Assembly (NCBI RefSeq): GCF_009177065.1
Contig: NZ_WEZF01000028.1
Span: 1-64,000 of the forward strand
Length of the DNA stretch: 64,000 bases
Direction: 5' to 3'
Origin: Tautonia marina
Lineage (GTDB): Bacteria; Planctomycetota; Planctomycetia; Isosphaerales; Isosphaeraceae
Under the pieces are notes generated by a model, which worked only from the letters and a program-made list of their open reading frames with translations, had not been told where the DNA came from and made no database searches. Every line of letters starts with the position of its first letter. The stretch's first letter is position 1. Shown here piece by piece: positions 1-8,945 of this stretch. The position numbers were made by a program, and so were the translations under genes.

Positions 1-166
1 TCGTATCGAGTAGTCCGAAATCAGGGGTCCACTATAATAACTACACAACAATCCGGACGTGATTTTCCTATTCTTACGTTTCTCGATAGTACACGGAGCA
101 TTCATCGTTCTGTTGCCACTGATGAGGACGCAGGGGCAGACGGATACCGTCTTCATCACCACCAGA

Positions 167-1132
167 TCAGAATGCTGCATGGGCGTCTTTCACCTTTTGG
201 TTTCTCTCCCTGAGACCTTGAATTACGCCATGGTAGTAATTCGTTGTCCGGACGCAGATCAAGCGTCTTTGCCGGTCCTGAGTCATCCGATACCAAGCCA
301 TCAGCAGCCTGCTCTCGATTACCTTCCGATAAACCCATCGTGGAACGCCGAGTATCCGGCGCCCTTCATACTCATCGGTAAGTTTCGCCTTATTTCGGCC
401 AAGCTCCCTGATATAGCGAGCGAGATACTGCTCCGTCATCCGATCCGGACCGACATAATGCTTCACCCGCATTTCTGGAACCCAAACGATTTGGCAATCT
501 TGTTGTCGTAGTCGATCGAGAAACTCGATTTCTTCGTATCCACCCACAGCATAATGGCCATCTGATACCGAGGGCTTCATCCCGAGTTCGGTCATGAATC
601 GCTGGTCGCCCACAGAACTGGATCGATAGGCCATGTTGGCACCGAAAATTGTCTTCCCAGGCGGGAGTGCCCCTTCGGACAGTCCGTGATCCACGCCGCA
701 AAATCCGATACGTAGGGCTGGGAACGCGAGCAAGAGCTGAGGGTCAGGCTCGACGGGGAACCAGGGAGCAACGGGGCCTCCGAAGGCGGCAGCCGAGGGA
801 TAACGAATGGCAGCGTTCACGAGCGATGAAACCCAATCGGGATCGACAAGAACATCGTCGTCGGTCCACATCAGAAGTTCGCCCGAAGCCTCTTCCAGCG
901 CACGGTTTCGAGCGTGAGAGAGTCCTGGCTTCGATTCGAAGATCCGACGAAGCGGAAGGTGAGGCGAATGGCGAACAATCACCTCGTCGGTGTTGTCCGT
1001 GCAATTATTGTTGACGACTAGTAGTTCCCAGGTGACTCCTACGGGAATCCGAAGTTGGCGCATCTCGCCCAAGGTCTGGTCGAGCAGGCCAGCCCTGTTC
1101 CAGGTACAGATTGCAACCGTAATACGCATCAT
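167..1132 (-). CDS. Glycosyltransferase family 2, last complete gene of the polysaccharide operon
   Basis: Predicted cytoplasmic inverting GT-A glycosyltransferase that adds a sugar to the lipid-linked polysaccharide. The N-terminus shows the GT2 start TVAICTWNR, a nucleotide-binding stretch LLVVNNNCTDNT near residue 40, and the acidic metal-binding motif WTDDDVLVD near residue 93. GANMAYR near residue 165 fits the acceptor-side loop. Length of 321 residues is normal. The start directly abuts the stop of the preceding glycosyltransferase at 1133, so the two are co-transcribed. Base composition is lower in GC than the rest of the window. Downstream, positions 1-166 carry no gene I can recognise, although one minus-strand frame stays open to the window edge from 156. 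The sugar and linkage cannot be read from sequence. Confidence 0.85.
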   Translation of the reverse strand: MMRITVAICTWNRAGLLDQTLGEMRQLRIPVGVTWELLVVNNNCTDNTDEVIVRHSPHLPLRRIFESKPGLSHARNRALEEASGELLMWTDDDVLVDPDWVSSLVNAAIRYPSAAAFGGPVAPWFPVEPDPQLLLAFPALRIGFCGVDHGLSEGALPPGKTIFGANMAYRSSSVGDQRFMTELGMKPSVSDGHYAVGGYEEIEFLDRLRQQDCQIVWVPEMRVKHYVGPDRMTEQYLARYIRELGRNKAKLTDEYEGRRILGVPRWVYRKVIESRLLMAWYRMTQDRQRRLICVRTTNYYHGVIQGLRERNQKVKDAHAAF

Positions 1133-2392
1133 TCAGACCTTTGACAAAGTTTGTTCAGATGGGTTCTCAACAGTACAATCCTGTACCAAGTCGAGAAGTG
1201 ATTCGACAGCCATCCGCGGTTGCATCACGGTTGCTATCGGCCGGCGATGCCAATCAAACCCACGTCTGACCTTCCAGTCACCTTTCCAGGCTTTAACAAG
1301 GGCTTGGCTTAATCCCTCGATGTCATGCGAGGCCACCAGTTCCCCTGTGACTCCTGTCTCGACCAATTCGTTAATGCTTGCGCCATCCGTTCCAATGACA
1401 GGCACACCGTGCATGAGGCTCTCGATCACTGTGTTCGGCAAGTTATCGACGATGGAAGGAAGTACCGCAGCATCAGCACGCCTGAGAACGGCATACAGTT
1501 CTGGTTTTTTCAGAGCTCCGACCCAGTGCACTTTCGGAGAGTGTTTTCCCCAGAGTTTTTCGTAGCTCGAGATTAAATCCTCGTTCGCATGGCCCGCCAT
1601 CACGACTTCGATCCTGGGTTCTGTATCCCAGGCTGACACAAGAGCCCTCGCGAGCCAGTCGGTCCCTTTTCGTTCACGCAACTGACCGAAATGCACGAAA
1701 AACTTTGGTGGTATTTCGAGACTGGGATTGCAATACTCGGTGGAATCCTGGATCAGGGGCGGTCGGACGACCTGGACATCGATCCCATAGCTGCGACGAT
1801 AATGGTCTGCAACGAAGACACTCGGCGAGTAGACTCGATCCACGCTCCTGAGCATGCGAATCTCGAACTGATTCTGCAAACGACTTACTTGATCCTTTTT
1901 TCCATCGGCGTCGGCATACAGATCACATGCCCAACTGCAACGAATCAAGTGCGGACGAGTTGATCGACGCGGGACAAAGAACCCTGATAGCAGATAATCA
2001 GAGCTCTGTATAAAGCTGTAACGCGAGCGCCGCTCCTCTACTTTCAATGCTTCCGCCAAAGCCCAGGCTCCAGCCAAATTCTCGACAATCGAACTATATG
2101 GATACAGCCTTGTTTTGCAGATCAAACGACGAGCTATGGCATAAATGAATCCATGTTCAACTTTACGAACTCGATGCACCTGTATCCCGTCATGATCAAT
2201 GGTGCCGGGATCGGCTTTACTGATGACAAAGACCTCCGGACGATGGCCTGCCTCATGCAGGACTCGTGTGATCCGATTCAGATAGTTTCCCAGCCCGCCC
2301 CCGTCTTGATATTCGGTCACAAATTCGGGGGTGAGGAACGCGATACGTTGCGAATCGTTATTACACTCAATCAATTTCAAGCACATTTTCAA
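1133..2392 (-). CDS. Glycosyltransferase family 4
   Basis: Predicted GT-B fold retaining glycosyltransferase acting on the growing surface polysaccharide. The N-terminal domain has the GT4 glycine-rich loop in FVTEYQDGGGLGNYL (about residues 24-38). The C-terminal domain has the donor-binding segment NLPNTVIESLMHGVPVIG and a downstream Glu in INELVETG, giving the EX7E arrangement typical of GT4. The 419-residue length is usual. It sits 13 bp after the stop of the next upstream gene (2406) and abuts the GT2 gene downstream, so it belongs to the same operon. GC is lower than in genes beyond 5.2 kb. Donor and acceptor are unknown. Confidence 0.85.
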   Translation of the reverse strand: MKMCLKLIECNNDSQRIAFLTPEFVTEYQDGGGLGNYLNRITRVLHEAGHRPEVFVISKADPGTIDHDGIQVHRVRKVEHGFIYAIARRLICKTRLYPYSSIVENLAGAWALAEALKVEERRSRYSFIQSSDYLLSGFFVPRRSTRPHLIRCSWACDLYADADGKKDQVSRLQNQFEIRMLRSVDRVYSPSVFVADHYRRSYGIDVQVVRPPLIQDSTEYCNPSLEIPPKFFVHFGQLRERKGTDWLARALVSAWDTEPRIEVVMAGHANEDLISSYEKLWGKHSPKVHWVGALKKPELYAVLRRADAAVLPSIVDNLPNTVIESLMHGVPVIGTDGASINELVETGVTGELVASHDIEGLSQALVKAWKGDWKVRRGFDWHRRPIATVMQPRMAVESLLDLVQDCTVENPSEQTLSKV

Positions 2393-2405
2393 TTACTTAT
2401 TTAAC

Positions 2406-3764
2406 TTAAATCGAATTGTGTAAAGTATTTCCAGAAACTTTTCGCAGTCTCTTTCGAACAGATTCTCTCAGATTCTTCATCGGCAACAAAGGTGTCGAAC
2501 GAACAACTGATCTCCAGACACTGCGACTTTGAGGGCACGCCGCAAGCGCTCTGAAGCCGACCCGCATAGCCGCACGACGCTCTCCCATCGAGAGAAGCTG
2601 GTCCATAAACACACGATGCTCACTGGCGGAGACTTGGGAGCGCAATTCTGGAGGGACTGCATGAAGGTGACCGACCGAGGCGGCGGGAGACAGGCTCGTT
2701 GGCGGAAGTTGCTTGTTGCCTGAAGAGGGCTGGCGTTTCTGGAATCTGGATAAAGCAACCTCGTACAAGGGTCGAGCGGCAAGCGCAGTTTGCTCCCAGC
2801 GACATCGATCGACAATGGTTTGTCGCGCCAGAGCACCCATCCGACTCCTCAGGGTCGCATCGATCACGAGCCGTTCGGTTCGATCAACTATCGCCTGAAC
2901 GTCGTCAAACCCCACGAGAAACCCATTGGTCTCGTCGAAGATCAGTTCGGGTGCGACACCTACGGGGGTGGTCACACAGCAGGTCCCGCTACTCATCGCC
3001 TCGAGCAAGGGTACGGGGCCACCTTCAATTCGAGCCGTTACCCAGAAGATATCCAAACATCGATGGACCCGAGCGACGTCTTCCTGCTCAAGTAGAAATG
3101 GAAGATGGATACACTGAACACCGAGTCTCGTTTGCTGCTCGACTACCTCGCCCCAGCCGGGGCCGATCATCACTAAGACAACGTCCGGACGACGATGAGA
3201 TAACTCAGCAATCGCCTGGACTAGTGTGTCGGACCCTTTTCGGTTGTAGGTATTGCTACTTTTTTTAGCGCTGAAGCCGACAACGACCGCGTCGGTCGGG
3301 ATCCCAAGCTTTTTCCGCTGCCGAGTCTTCTCATCTCGCCTCGCCGGTCGGAACATCTCAATATTGATACCCATGGGAAGCATCACGATCTTTTCAGCGT
3401 CGGCTCCTATGGCAACGAGGTGGTCGTGCCATTGGCGGCAGATCGTCATGATCGCATCGCTCGCCGGCTCAGCCTCGACACTCCGCTCATCCTCGACGTG
3501 ATAGATCGACGTTATGCACGGCGTGCGATCCCTGAAAGTACTCAGCAGTCTGGTGCCTATGTGCGGCGTCAAAAAGTGCGCGATGTCAACACGGCCAGGA
3601 AGATCCACCCCCTGCTCCAGCAGCGAGCGGACTACGCCCTCGGAGCAAATTGTGGGCTCGATCCACGGGTTGTGCGCAGCGATCTCGCGGGCGATTGTAG
3701 CCGTAACCCAGTAGAGCGAATCGGCTACGAATAGAACACGAAAACCTTGGCGAGGCTTAGTCAT
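2406..3764 (-). CDS. Glycosyltransferase family 4
   Basis: A second GT-B glycosyltransferase of the variable end of the operon. N-terminal VLFVADSLYWVTATIAREI matches a GT4 first strand and loop. The C-terminal domain carries VVVGFSAKKSSN and then PLLEAMSSGTCCVTTPVGVAPELI, the EX7E donor-phosphate motif, near residues 255-280. About 100 residues after the catalytic domain, including a Ser/Pro-rich linker and an Arg-rich end, are not explained by the family. The start overlaps the methyltransferase stop by an ATGA (3761-3764), so translation is coupled. Composition is relatively low GC. The substrate is not predictable. Confidence 0.8.
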   Translation of the reverse strand: MTKPRQGFRVLFVADSLYWVTATIAREIAAHNPWIEPTICSEGVVRSLLEQGVDLPGRVDIAHFLTPHIGTRLLSTFRDRTPCITSIYHVEDERSVEAEPASDAIMTICRQWHDHLVAIGADAEKIVMLPMGINIEMFRPARRDEKTRQRKKLGIPTDAVVVGFSAKKSSNTYNRKGSDTLVQAIAELSHRRPDVVLVMIGPGWGEVVEQQTRLGVQCIHLPFLLEQEDVARVHRCLDIFWVTARIEGGPVPLLEAMSSGTCCVTTPVGVAPELIFDETNGFLVGFDDVQAIVDRTERLVIDATLRSRMGALARQTIVDRCRWEQTALAARPLYEVALSRFQKRQPSSGNKQLPPTSLSPAASVGHLHAVPPELRSQVSASEHRVFMDQLLSMGERRAAMRVGFRALAACPQSRSVWRSVVRSTPLLPMKNLRESVRKRLRKVSGNTLHNSI

Positions 3765-4336
3765 TTTGTTGCTTCAATTCGCATGTCACGTCCAGGGTGG
3801 TGAGTTTGCGTTGCATGAGAGATAGTTACCCTACTGAACCCGATCTCTTTGAGTGCTTTCTTCAATTCACCCGCACTCCATACATAGCGATGGGTTTCGT
3901 AATCGATTCGATCCCACTGATTTCCATAGAATTGGTTACGGGCGAGTTCCCGCTTACGCCGACTCGGATGAAATAACCAGAGAACACATCGGTTGAAATC
4001 GGCCAGTTCCATTGCAACCTTGCCACCAGGCTTGATCATTCGATACCAGTCGGCAAACATATCCATTGCCTGCCATCGTGTGAAATGGTCCACTGTGTGA
4101 GATGTGAAAATTTCTTCAACGCTTGCATCGCCTAGGTTTAAGCAACGCATGTCCGCAAAAACCTCGGCCACACAACCGTTTCGCGAACTATCCGAACGAG
4201 ATTCATCGTGTGGATTCATGTCCACATTGATGAAACCAGGCCATCTTACACCGCCGCAACCAAGATGCAATCTGACTGGCTCAATCTGATTCGACCTTAT
4301 GTATTCGGATAGACTGATTTCCGCAACACCACTCAT
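3761..4336 (-). CDS. Class I SAM-dependent methyltransferase
   Basis: Small (191 aa) predicted methyltransferase, probably modifying a sugar of the polysaccharide. Motif I is LHLGCGGVRWPGFINVDMN near residues 23-41, with the acidic ribose-binding Asp in NVDMN. A post-motif segment EIFTSHTVDHF and the family-typical WYRMIKPGGKVAMEL (about residues 100-116) follow, as in methyltransferase domain 11 proteins. It lies 78 bp downstream of the ABC ATPase and overlaps the next glycosyltransferase by ATGA. In ABC-exported O-antigens a methyltransferase can cap the chain and set its length; a terminator role here is inference from its position right after the Wzt-like gene. Confidence 0.75.
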   Translation of the reverse strand: MSGVAEISLSEYIRSNQIEPVRLHLGCGGVRWPGFINVDMNPHDESRSDSSRNGCVAEVFADMRCLNLGDASVEEIFTSHTVDHFTRWQAMDMFADWYRMIKPGGKVAMELADFNRCVLWLFHPSRRKRELARNQFYGNQWDRIDYETHRYVWSAGELKKALKEIGFSRVTISHATQTHHPGRDMRIEATK

Positions 4337-4414
4337 TACTGAACACCTGTGTGAATATCAGAACGAAATCGGAATCACACCGACATGACCGTTACACTTG
4401 AAAACGTCAAGATT

Positions 4415-5665
4415 TTATGATTTATGAATAAACATTTTTGAATATGATTGTATTGAGCAGGGCAACCACGCGGCACCGCTACTCAGGGGATGTCCCTCAA
4501 TTTTGAACGGGGGAAGGCGCAACCAGCTAAACAGTTCTTGGCGACCATGACTCCAGAGAGAGACGCTAAACACAAGCTTGCCACCGTTGACGGGAAAGCA
4601 GGGAAAATTGACAACCAAAGTGCCCGAGCCAGGCTCGATTCTAAGTAATTCACCAACCATGTGACTGCTTGTTTGCAAGAACGGACCACTCAATTTGTCT
4701 GAGTATGCGTTTACGTCCAAACAACAATTTTCGGCAAGAACTTGCGATCGGTAATCTAGACGTAGCTGGACAGGTTCTGTGGCAGAAATCTGCTCGATAG
4801 CTCGCCCATCCTCATCGCAGACACTCGCACCACAGAACTCGATCCGGCCAGTCCCTACGGGCAGCTCCTCACTCTGCATTTGTGCTTGCTGATCTTGCAG
4901 ACGCCCATTCATGAGATCAATGTAAGACGCTATTGCCTCTGTAGTGGGCCCACAGGTAAGTATCCGTCCATGATCCAGGACCATGACTCGGTTACTGAAG
5001 GCGCCGATATGGTGAATGTTGTGCGAGACGAGGATAAACGTCGTCCCATTGCGGCGAAGCTGCCCAATCTTGTTGTAGCACTTCGCCTGGAAGTTCATAT
5101 CCCCGACTGCGAAGACCTCATCGATCAACAGGATCTCCGGCTCGGTATGCACGGCCACGGCCATGCCCAGGCGGACCATCATGCCCGAGCTGTAGAAGCG
5201 GATGGGGGTTTCGAGGAAGTCGCCGATGTCGGCGAAGGCGATGATGGCGTCGAGCTTGCGGTCGATCTCGCGGCGCGACATGCCGAGGATCGCGCCGTTG
5301 ACGTAGATGTTCTCGCGGCCGGTGAGCTGGGGGTGGAAGCCGGCGCCGACCTCGATCAACGCCCCCATGCGTCCTCGGTAGCGGATGGTGCCGCGGTCGG
5401 GGCGGAGGATGCCGTTGAGCATCTTGAACAGAGTGCTCTTGCCCGCGCCGTTCGGGCCGACGAGGCCGAGGCACTCGCCCCGGTGCAGTTCGAAGCTGAC
5501 GTCGTCGACCGCCCAGAACTCGTTGTTCCGGAGCTGGTCGCACCGGGACCGCACGCCGATCGTGTCGCGGACGATGTCGCCGCAGCCGTACCACATGGCG
5601 TGCTTGAGGCTTCGGCAGAACTTCTTCGAGACGCCCTCGGCCCGAAGGATCACGTCGCTGCTCAT
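4415..5665 (-). CDS. wzt: ABC transporter ATP-binding protein, polysaccharide export, with carbohydrate-binding C-terminal domain (Wzt-like)
   Basis: ATPase of a lipid-linked polysaccharide exporter. Walker A is GLVGPNGAGKSTL near residue 53, the signature is FYSSGMMVRLGMAVAV, and Walker B is ILLIDEVFAVGD. After about residue 250 a beta-rich extension follows, as in Wzt proteins whose C-terminal domain recognises the terminal sugar. An upstream in-frame ATG at 5725 would run 56 bp into the permease; I chose ATG 5665, five bases after the permease stop. Odd: the nucleotide-binding half (above about 5150) is GC-rich while the C-terminal half and all downstream genes are not, suggesting a module boundary inside the gene. 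Confidence 0.88.
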   Translation of the reverse strand: MSSDVILRAEGVSKKFCRSLKHAMWYGCGDIVRDTIGVRSRCDQLRNNEFWAVDDVSFELHRGECLGLVGPNGAGKSTLFKMLNGILRPDRGTIRYRGRMGALIEVGAGFHPQLTGRENIYVNGAILGMSRREIDRKLDAIIAFADIGDFLETPIRFYSSGMMVRLGMAVAVHTEPEILLIDEVFAVGDMNFQAKCYNKIGQLRRNGTTFILVSHNIHHIGAFSNRVMVLDHGRILTCGPTTEAIASYIDLMNGRLQDQQAQMQSEELPVGTGRIEFCGASVCDEDGRAIEQISATEPVQLRLDYRSQVLAENCCLDVNAYSDKLSGPFLQTSSHMVGELLRIEPGSGTLVVNFPCFPVNGGKLVFSVSLWSHGRQELFSWLRLPPFKIEGHPLSSGAAWLPCSIQSYSKMFIHKS

Positions 5666-5669
5666 CGGG

Positions 5670-6560
5670 TCAGACCCTTTCGATGATCCGGGCGACTCCC
5701 TGGCGGAAGACGCGGAGGCCGACAAGGAAGACCGCCACCGCGACCAGGCAGCCCCACGCCAATGCGCCGGGCATGCTCAGGGTGCCCTCGGTTGCGAGGT
5801 CGCGGAAGGCGATGACGAACGGGCTGACCGGGTTCGCGTAGTTGATGAGCACGCGAGGCCAGGAGGTCGGCGGCGGGTAGACGACCGGCGTCAGGAAGGC
5901 GCCGAAGGTCAGCAGGGTCGGCATGAAGTTGGCGATGTCCCGGAAGACACCGTTGACCGGGGCGAGGATCAAGGAGAACCCGAAGGTCAGCAGCAGGAGC
6001 GGGACCATCAGGACCGGGATCAGGACGATCGTCGCGGCCGGGACGATGCCGTACCAGGCGAACATGGCGGCCAGCAGCACGAGGCGGATGGCGAAGTCGA
6101 GCAGCGATTCGCCGAGGCTCGCCAGCACGAGTGACTCCTTGGAGAAGTTGATCTTGGTGACCATGCTCCAGGAGGATACGAGCGACTGGCCGCCTCGGGA
6201 CAGGCCATCTGCAAAAAGCTGCCAGACGGTCATGCCCAACAAGACGTGGAGCGGGTATGGCAGATCGGTCGCCGCGATGGGGACGAGCTGCGAGCGATTC
6301 AGGTAGGAGAACGTTACAACCATGATGAGCGAGGGGAAGACGGCCCAGAAGTACCCCAGGACCGATTGCCGATACCGAGCGATCAGGTTGCGCCGAAAGA
6401 GCCTCCAGACCAGTTCTCGGGAATCCCAGAGTTCCTGGACCGTATTGACGAGGCTGCCCCACCCCAGCCCGAGATGCTGGTGAGGAGAGTAGACCACCTC
6501 GTCCGGAGGTGCCGAGATCGCGTTCACAGTTGTCTGATTCACCGTTTGAGTCATCGTCAT
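5670..6560 (-). CDS. wzm: ABC-2 type polysaccharide exporter permease (Wzm-like)
   Basis: Integral membrane partner of the adjacent Wzt-like ATPase. From ATG 6560 the protein is 296 aa. An N-terminal soluble stretch leads into LVWRLFRRNLIARYRQSVLGYFWAVF, the conserved amphipathic coupling region of ABC-2 permeases. About six hydrophobic segments follow, including LIMVVTFSYLN, VLLAAMFAWYGIV, IVLIPVLMVPLLLLTFGFSL and the last near VAVFLVGLRVF. Longer in-frame starts up to 6686 overlap the upstream glycosyltransferase and look non-coding, so the start near 6560 (or 6554) is preferred. Translation ends five bases before the ATPase start. Together they would export a completed undecaprenol-linked chain across the inner membrane. 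Confidence 0.88.
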   Translation of the reverse strand: MTMTQTVNQTTVNAISAPPDEVVYSPHQHLGLGWGSLVNTVQELWDSRELVWRLFRRNLIARYRQSVLGYFWAVFPSLIMVVTFSYLNRSQLVPIAATDLPYPLHVLLGMTVWQLFADGLSRGGQSLVSSWSMVTKINFSKESLVLASLGESLLDFAIRLVLLAAMFAWYGIVPAATIVLIPVLMVPLLLLTFGFSLILAPVNGVFRDIANFMPTLLTFGAFLTPVVYPPPTSWPRVLINYANPVSPFVIAFRDLATEGTLSMPGALAWGCLVAVAVFLVGLRVFRQGVARIIERV

Positions 6561-6570
6561 GATTGATGTT

Positions 6571-7551
6571 TTAATTTGCGACACTTTGCTTCGATCGGGA
6601 CGTATCCATCGACGCGAAAAGTCGCCTGGCGGTCCCCCTCCCGAAGGCTCTGGCACGCGCTGGGATCCAGCATGATGCCAGTGCACGCCAGGCCTGGGCG
6701 TGCACTGGCCGCTTCCCGAGTGCCCGAAGATACCACGCCAGGGCGAAGATGGGTCGTCCCTGGCCCGCCGCAGCGGCCACGTCGCAGCAATGCTCGGCGA
6801 GGGTCAGATCGACCAACTCCGGATCGAGCCGGCCTCTCCCCCCGTATTCGTCGAGGAAGCGGTACAGGATCCTGCGGACACACCAGACGCGTTCATGCTG
6901 ACGGCTGGACATGTTCGCATGGCCCGTTCGGTAAAGAATGAGCGGCTCGTCCACGAAATCGAAATGGTACTTCAGCGCGATGCGAAGCCAGAGATCGTAG
7001 TCGATGGAATACTGGGTCGTCTCGTCGAAGAGGCCGACCTCGTCGAGGACTGACCTCCGCACCATGCTCGAGGAGAAGCAGACGAACGGGCGGTGGAAGA
7101 GGGGCGCGAGCACATCGCCCCGGAGCGGCGTCCGCTCGCCACGATGAATCGGCCTGTCCTGATCGTCGATCCATCCCCGACGCGAGTAGACCACCCCGAT
7201 CTGAGGATTCGGATCAACCTCAAACAAGGCGACCTGCTTCTCCAGCTTCGAGGGGAGCCACCGGTCATCGGCGTCCAGGAACGCGACATAGCGGCCTCGA
7301 GCCGCTCGGATCCCGGCGTTCTTGGTTCGCGGCTGGCCGAGGTGCTCGTGCCGGAGATATCGGATGCGAGAGTCTTCGAGATACCGGCGGATGACCTCGG
7401 GCGTCTGGTCGGTGGATCCGTCATCGACGACCACTACCTCGAAGTCGGCGAAGGTTTGAGCCAGGACCGAGTCGATCGCTCCTGCCAGATACCGACCATA
7501 ATTGTAGGTCGCGATCACGACACTCACTGCAGGAGTTGGTTGGAGTGTCAT
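6571..7551 (-). CDS. Glycosyltransferase family 2
   Basis: Predicted GT-A glycosyltransferase of 326 aa. It starts with VSVVIATYNYGRYLAGAIDS, has the nucleotide-binding VVVDDGSTDQT near residue 40 and the DXD-like metal site FLDADDRW near residue 95. The donor half is canonical; the C-terminal third is Arg/Ala-rich and less conserved. It lies two bases after the CapK-like gene and 10 bp before the permease. The whole gene is GC-rich, like the genes upstream of it and unlike the three glycosyltransferases downstream of the exporter. The transferred sugar is unknown. Confidence 0.87.
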   Translation of the reverse strand: MTLQPTPAVSVVIATYNYGRYLAGAIDSVLAQTFADFEVVVVDDGSTDQTPEVIRRYLEDSRIRYLRHEHLGQPRTKNAGIRAARGRYVAFLDADDRWLPSKLEKQVALFEVDPNPQIGVVYSRRGWIDDQDRPIHRGERTPLRGDVLAPLFHRPFVCFSSSMVRRSVLDEVGLFDETTQYSIDYDLWLRIALKYHFDFVDEPLILYRTGHANMSSRQHERVWCVRRILYRFLDEYGGRGRLDPELVDLTLAEHCCDVAAAAGQGRPIFALAWYLRALGKRPVHAQAWRALASCWIPARARAFGRGTARRLFASMDTSRSKQSVAN

Positions 7552-7553
7552 CT

Positions 7554-8945
7554 CTACGAAATCTCGGTCAACGCTGACATGGAAAAGGCGTTAGGCACCT
7601 TCGAGATGCAAAACCGATATTTCCCCGAAAGCTCCGGCGGGATCCGCTCGACGAATTCGCAATCGTACGCGACGTCATCCCCGAATCTTTCCGCAGCCAG
7701 TTCCTGAATGCGGGCGTCACTGGAAGGTCCGTAGTCAGGGCCACGGACGATACGGAAGGTGAAGCGTTCCAGTGACTCCTGAATGATTTGCAACTGCTCG
7801 ATCCCCGGCACGAGCATGGCGAAGTTCTCGGTCAGCGAGATGCCCGAGATCAGCTCACCGCGCCGGGTCGTTACGTAGTCCGCTTCGCGCCCCTCAATGC
7901 GAGCGAGCAGGGGCATTCCCGTCCGTCCACACGAGCACGGGCGACCAGCCCAGGAGGCGACGTCGCCGACCTGGTAGCGGATCAGGGGCATGGCGTGATT
8001 GACCAGATCGGTGACGATGATCGAGCCAGGCTCGCCGGGGCCGACGGGGCGACCGTCACGGATCAGCTCGACGTACTGCCCGTCGGTGTTGACGTGCAGC
8101 CCCTCGTGCTTCTCGCATTCGCAGGCGATCAGGCTGACCTCCTCGCAACCGTAACGGTTCGTCACCTTGCAGGAAAATTCGGCCTCGATCACTTGCCTCT
8201 GCCAGTCGTGCAGGACCATCGCCGTGGTGATGATGCCCCGGGGACGAATCGAGCCCGTCCGGTGCTGCCGCATGAAGGCAGCGAAGAGATACACTGAGTG
8301 GGCATGGCCGAAGATTAGCGACGGCGGCCGCCTCACCAGGTCGTCGGCGAAGCGAGCCATCGTCGCTTCATCCATCTTGAGCGTATCCAGGTAACAAGCG
8401 CGTTCCAGCAAGCCGTTCCGGAGCCGACCTCGCCAGCCGTGCTTCAAGTAATCCGGATTCCCCCAGACCATGGCGACCGGCTCCCCGAATCGCCAGCCGC
8501 TCCATTCATCGCAGCGAAGGGTGCAGCCTCGCTTGAACTGCATCGCCTCCTCGTCCACCCAGACCTCCAGCGAAACCCCGGTTGAGCCCGAGGTCGTCTT
8601 GCGCCTTAAGTCGGGTCGATCGCGATAGGCCTCGGAGATTAATGCTCGGCCCACCGTACGGATTTCCGACTTGGTGAGTACGGGGACGACCTCGAGTTGC
8701 GCTCGCGACTGGAAATTGGCTGGATCAAACCCAGCATCGGCGAACCGTTTGCGATAGAACGGAACCGTCTCGTTTGCATGGATGAGCAGACGCTTCAATT
8801 TCTGGAGTTGATCGGCCTCGACGCGGTCCTTTCCTTCGAATTGTGTCTGCTTTAACCGGGAATAGTGCCTCAAATAGGGGCTACGCTCATGAGCAGCCCA
8901 GAGCGGGCCGATCAGGTTGCGAATCGCAACGGCATGGAGATTCAT
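7554..8945 (-). CDS. CapK/PaaK-like AMP-dependent ligase family protein
   Basis: Member of the adenylate-forming family near phenylacetate-CoA ligase and capsule protein CapK. Visible motifs are the phosphate-binding loop RKTTSGSTGVSLEVW near residue 117 (ATG 8945 numbering), NRYGCEEVSLIACEC near residue 260, and LIRYQVGDVASW near residue 325. Such genes recur in capsule and exopolysaccharide clusters, where activation of an acyl or amino-acid substituent is suspected but not shown. A longer start at 9002 would overlap the polymerase gene; ATG 8945 gives an ATGA overlap with the upstream stop, the pattern used across this operon. 463 residues is slightly longer than PaaK. Confidence 0.78.
   Translation of the reverse strand: MNLHAVAIRNLIGPLWAAHERSPYLRHYSRLKQTQFEGKDRVEADQLQKLKRLLIHANETVPFYRKRFADAGFDPANFQSRAQLEVVPVLTKSEIRTVGRALISEAYRDRPDLRRKTTSGSTGVSLEVWVDEEAMQFKRGCTLRCDEWSGWRFGEPVAMVWGNPDYLKHGWRGRLRNGLLERACYLDTLKMDEATMARFADDLVRRPPSLIFGHAHSVYLFAAFMRQHRTGSIRPRGIITTAMVLHDWQRQVIEAEFSCKVTNRYGCEEVSLIACECEKHEGLHVNTDGQYVELIRDGRPVGPGEPGSIIVTDLVNHAMPLIRYQVGDVASWAGRPCSCGRTGMPLLARIEGREADYVTTRRGELISGISLTENFAMLVPGIEQLQIIQESLERFTFRIVRGPDYGPSSDARIQELAAERFGDDVAYDCEFVERIPPELSGKYRFCISKVPNAFSMSALTEIS

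Noticed and set aside
59-511. A 150-codon plus-strand frame at the left edge
   Set aside because: Mostly antisense to the GT2 gene at 167-1132, which has clear family motifs.
4880-5686. A 268-codon plus-strand open frame
   Set aside because: Lies antisense to the Wzt-like ATPase; composition is Asp/Val/Ala/Glu-rich with no motif.
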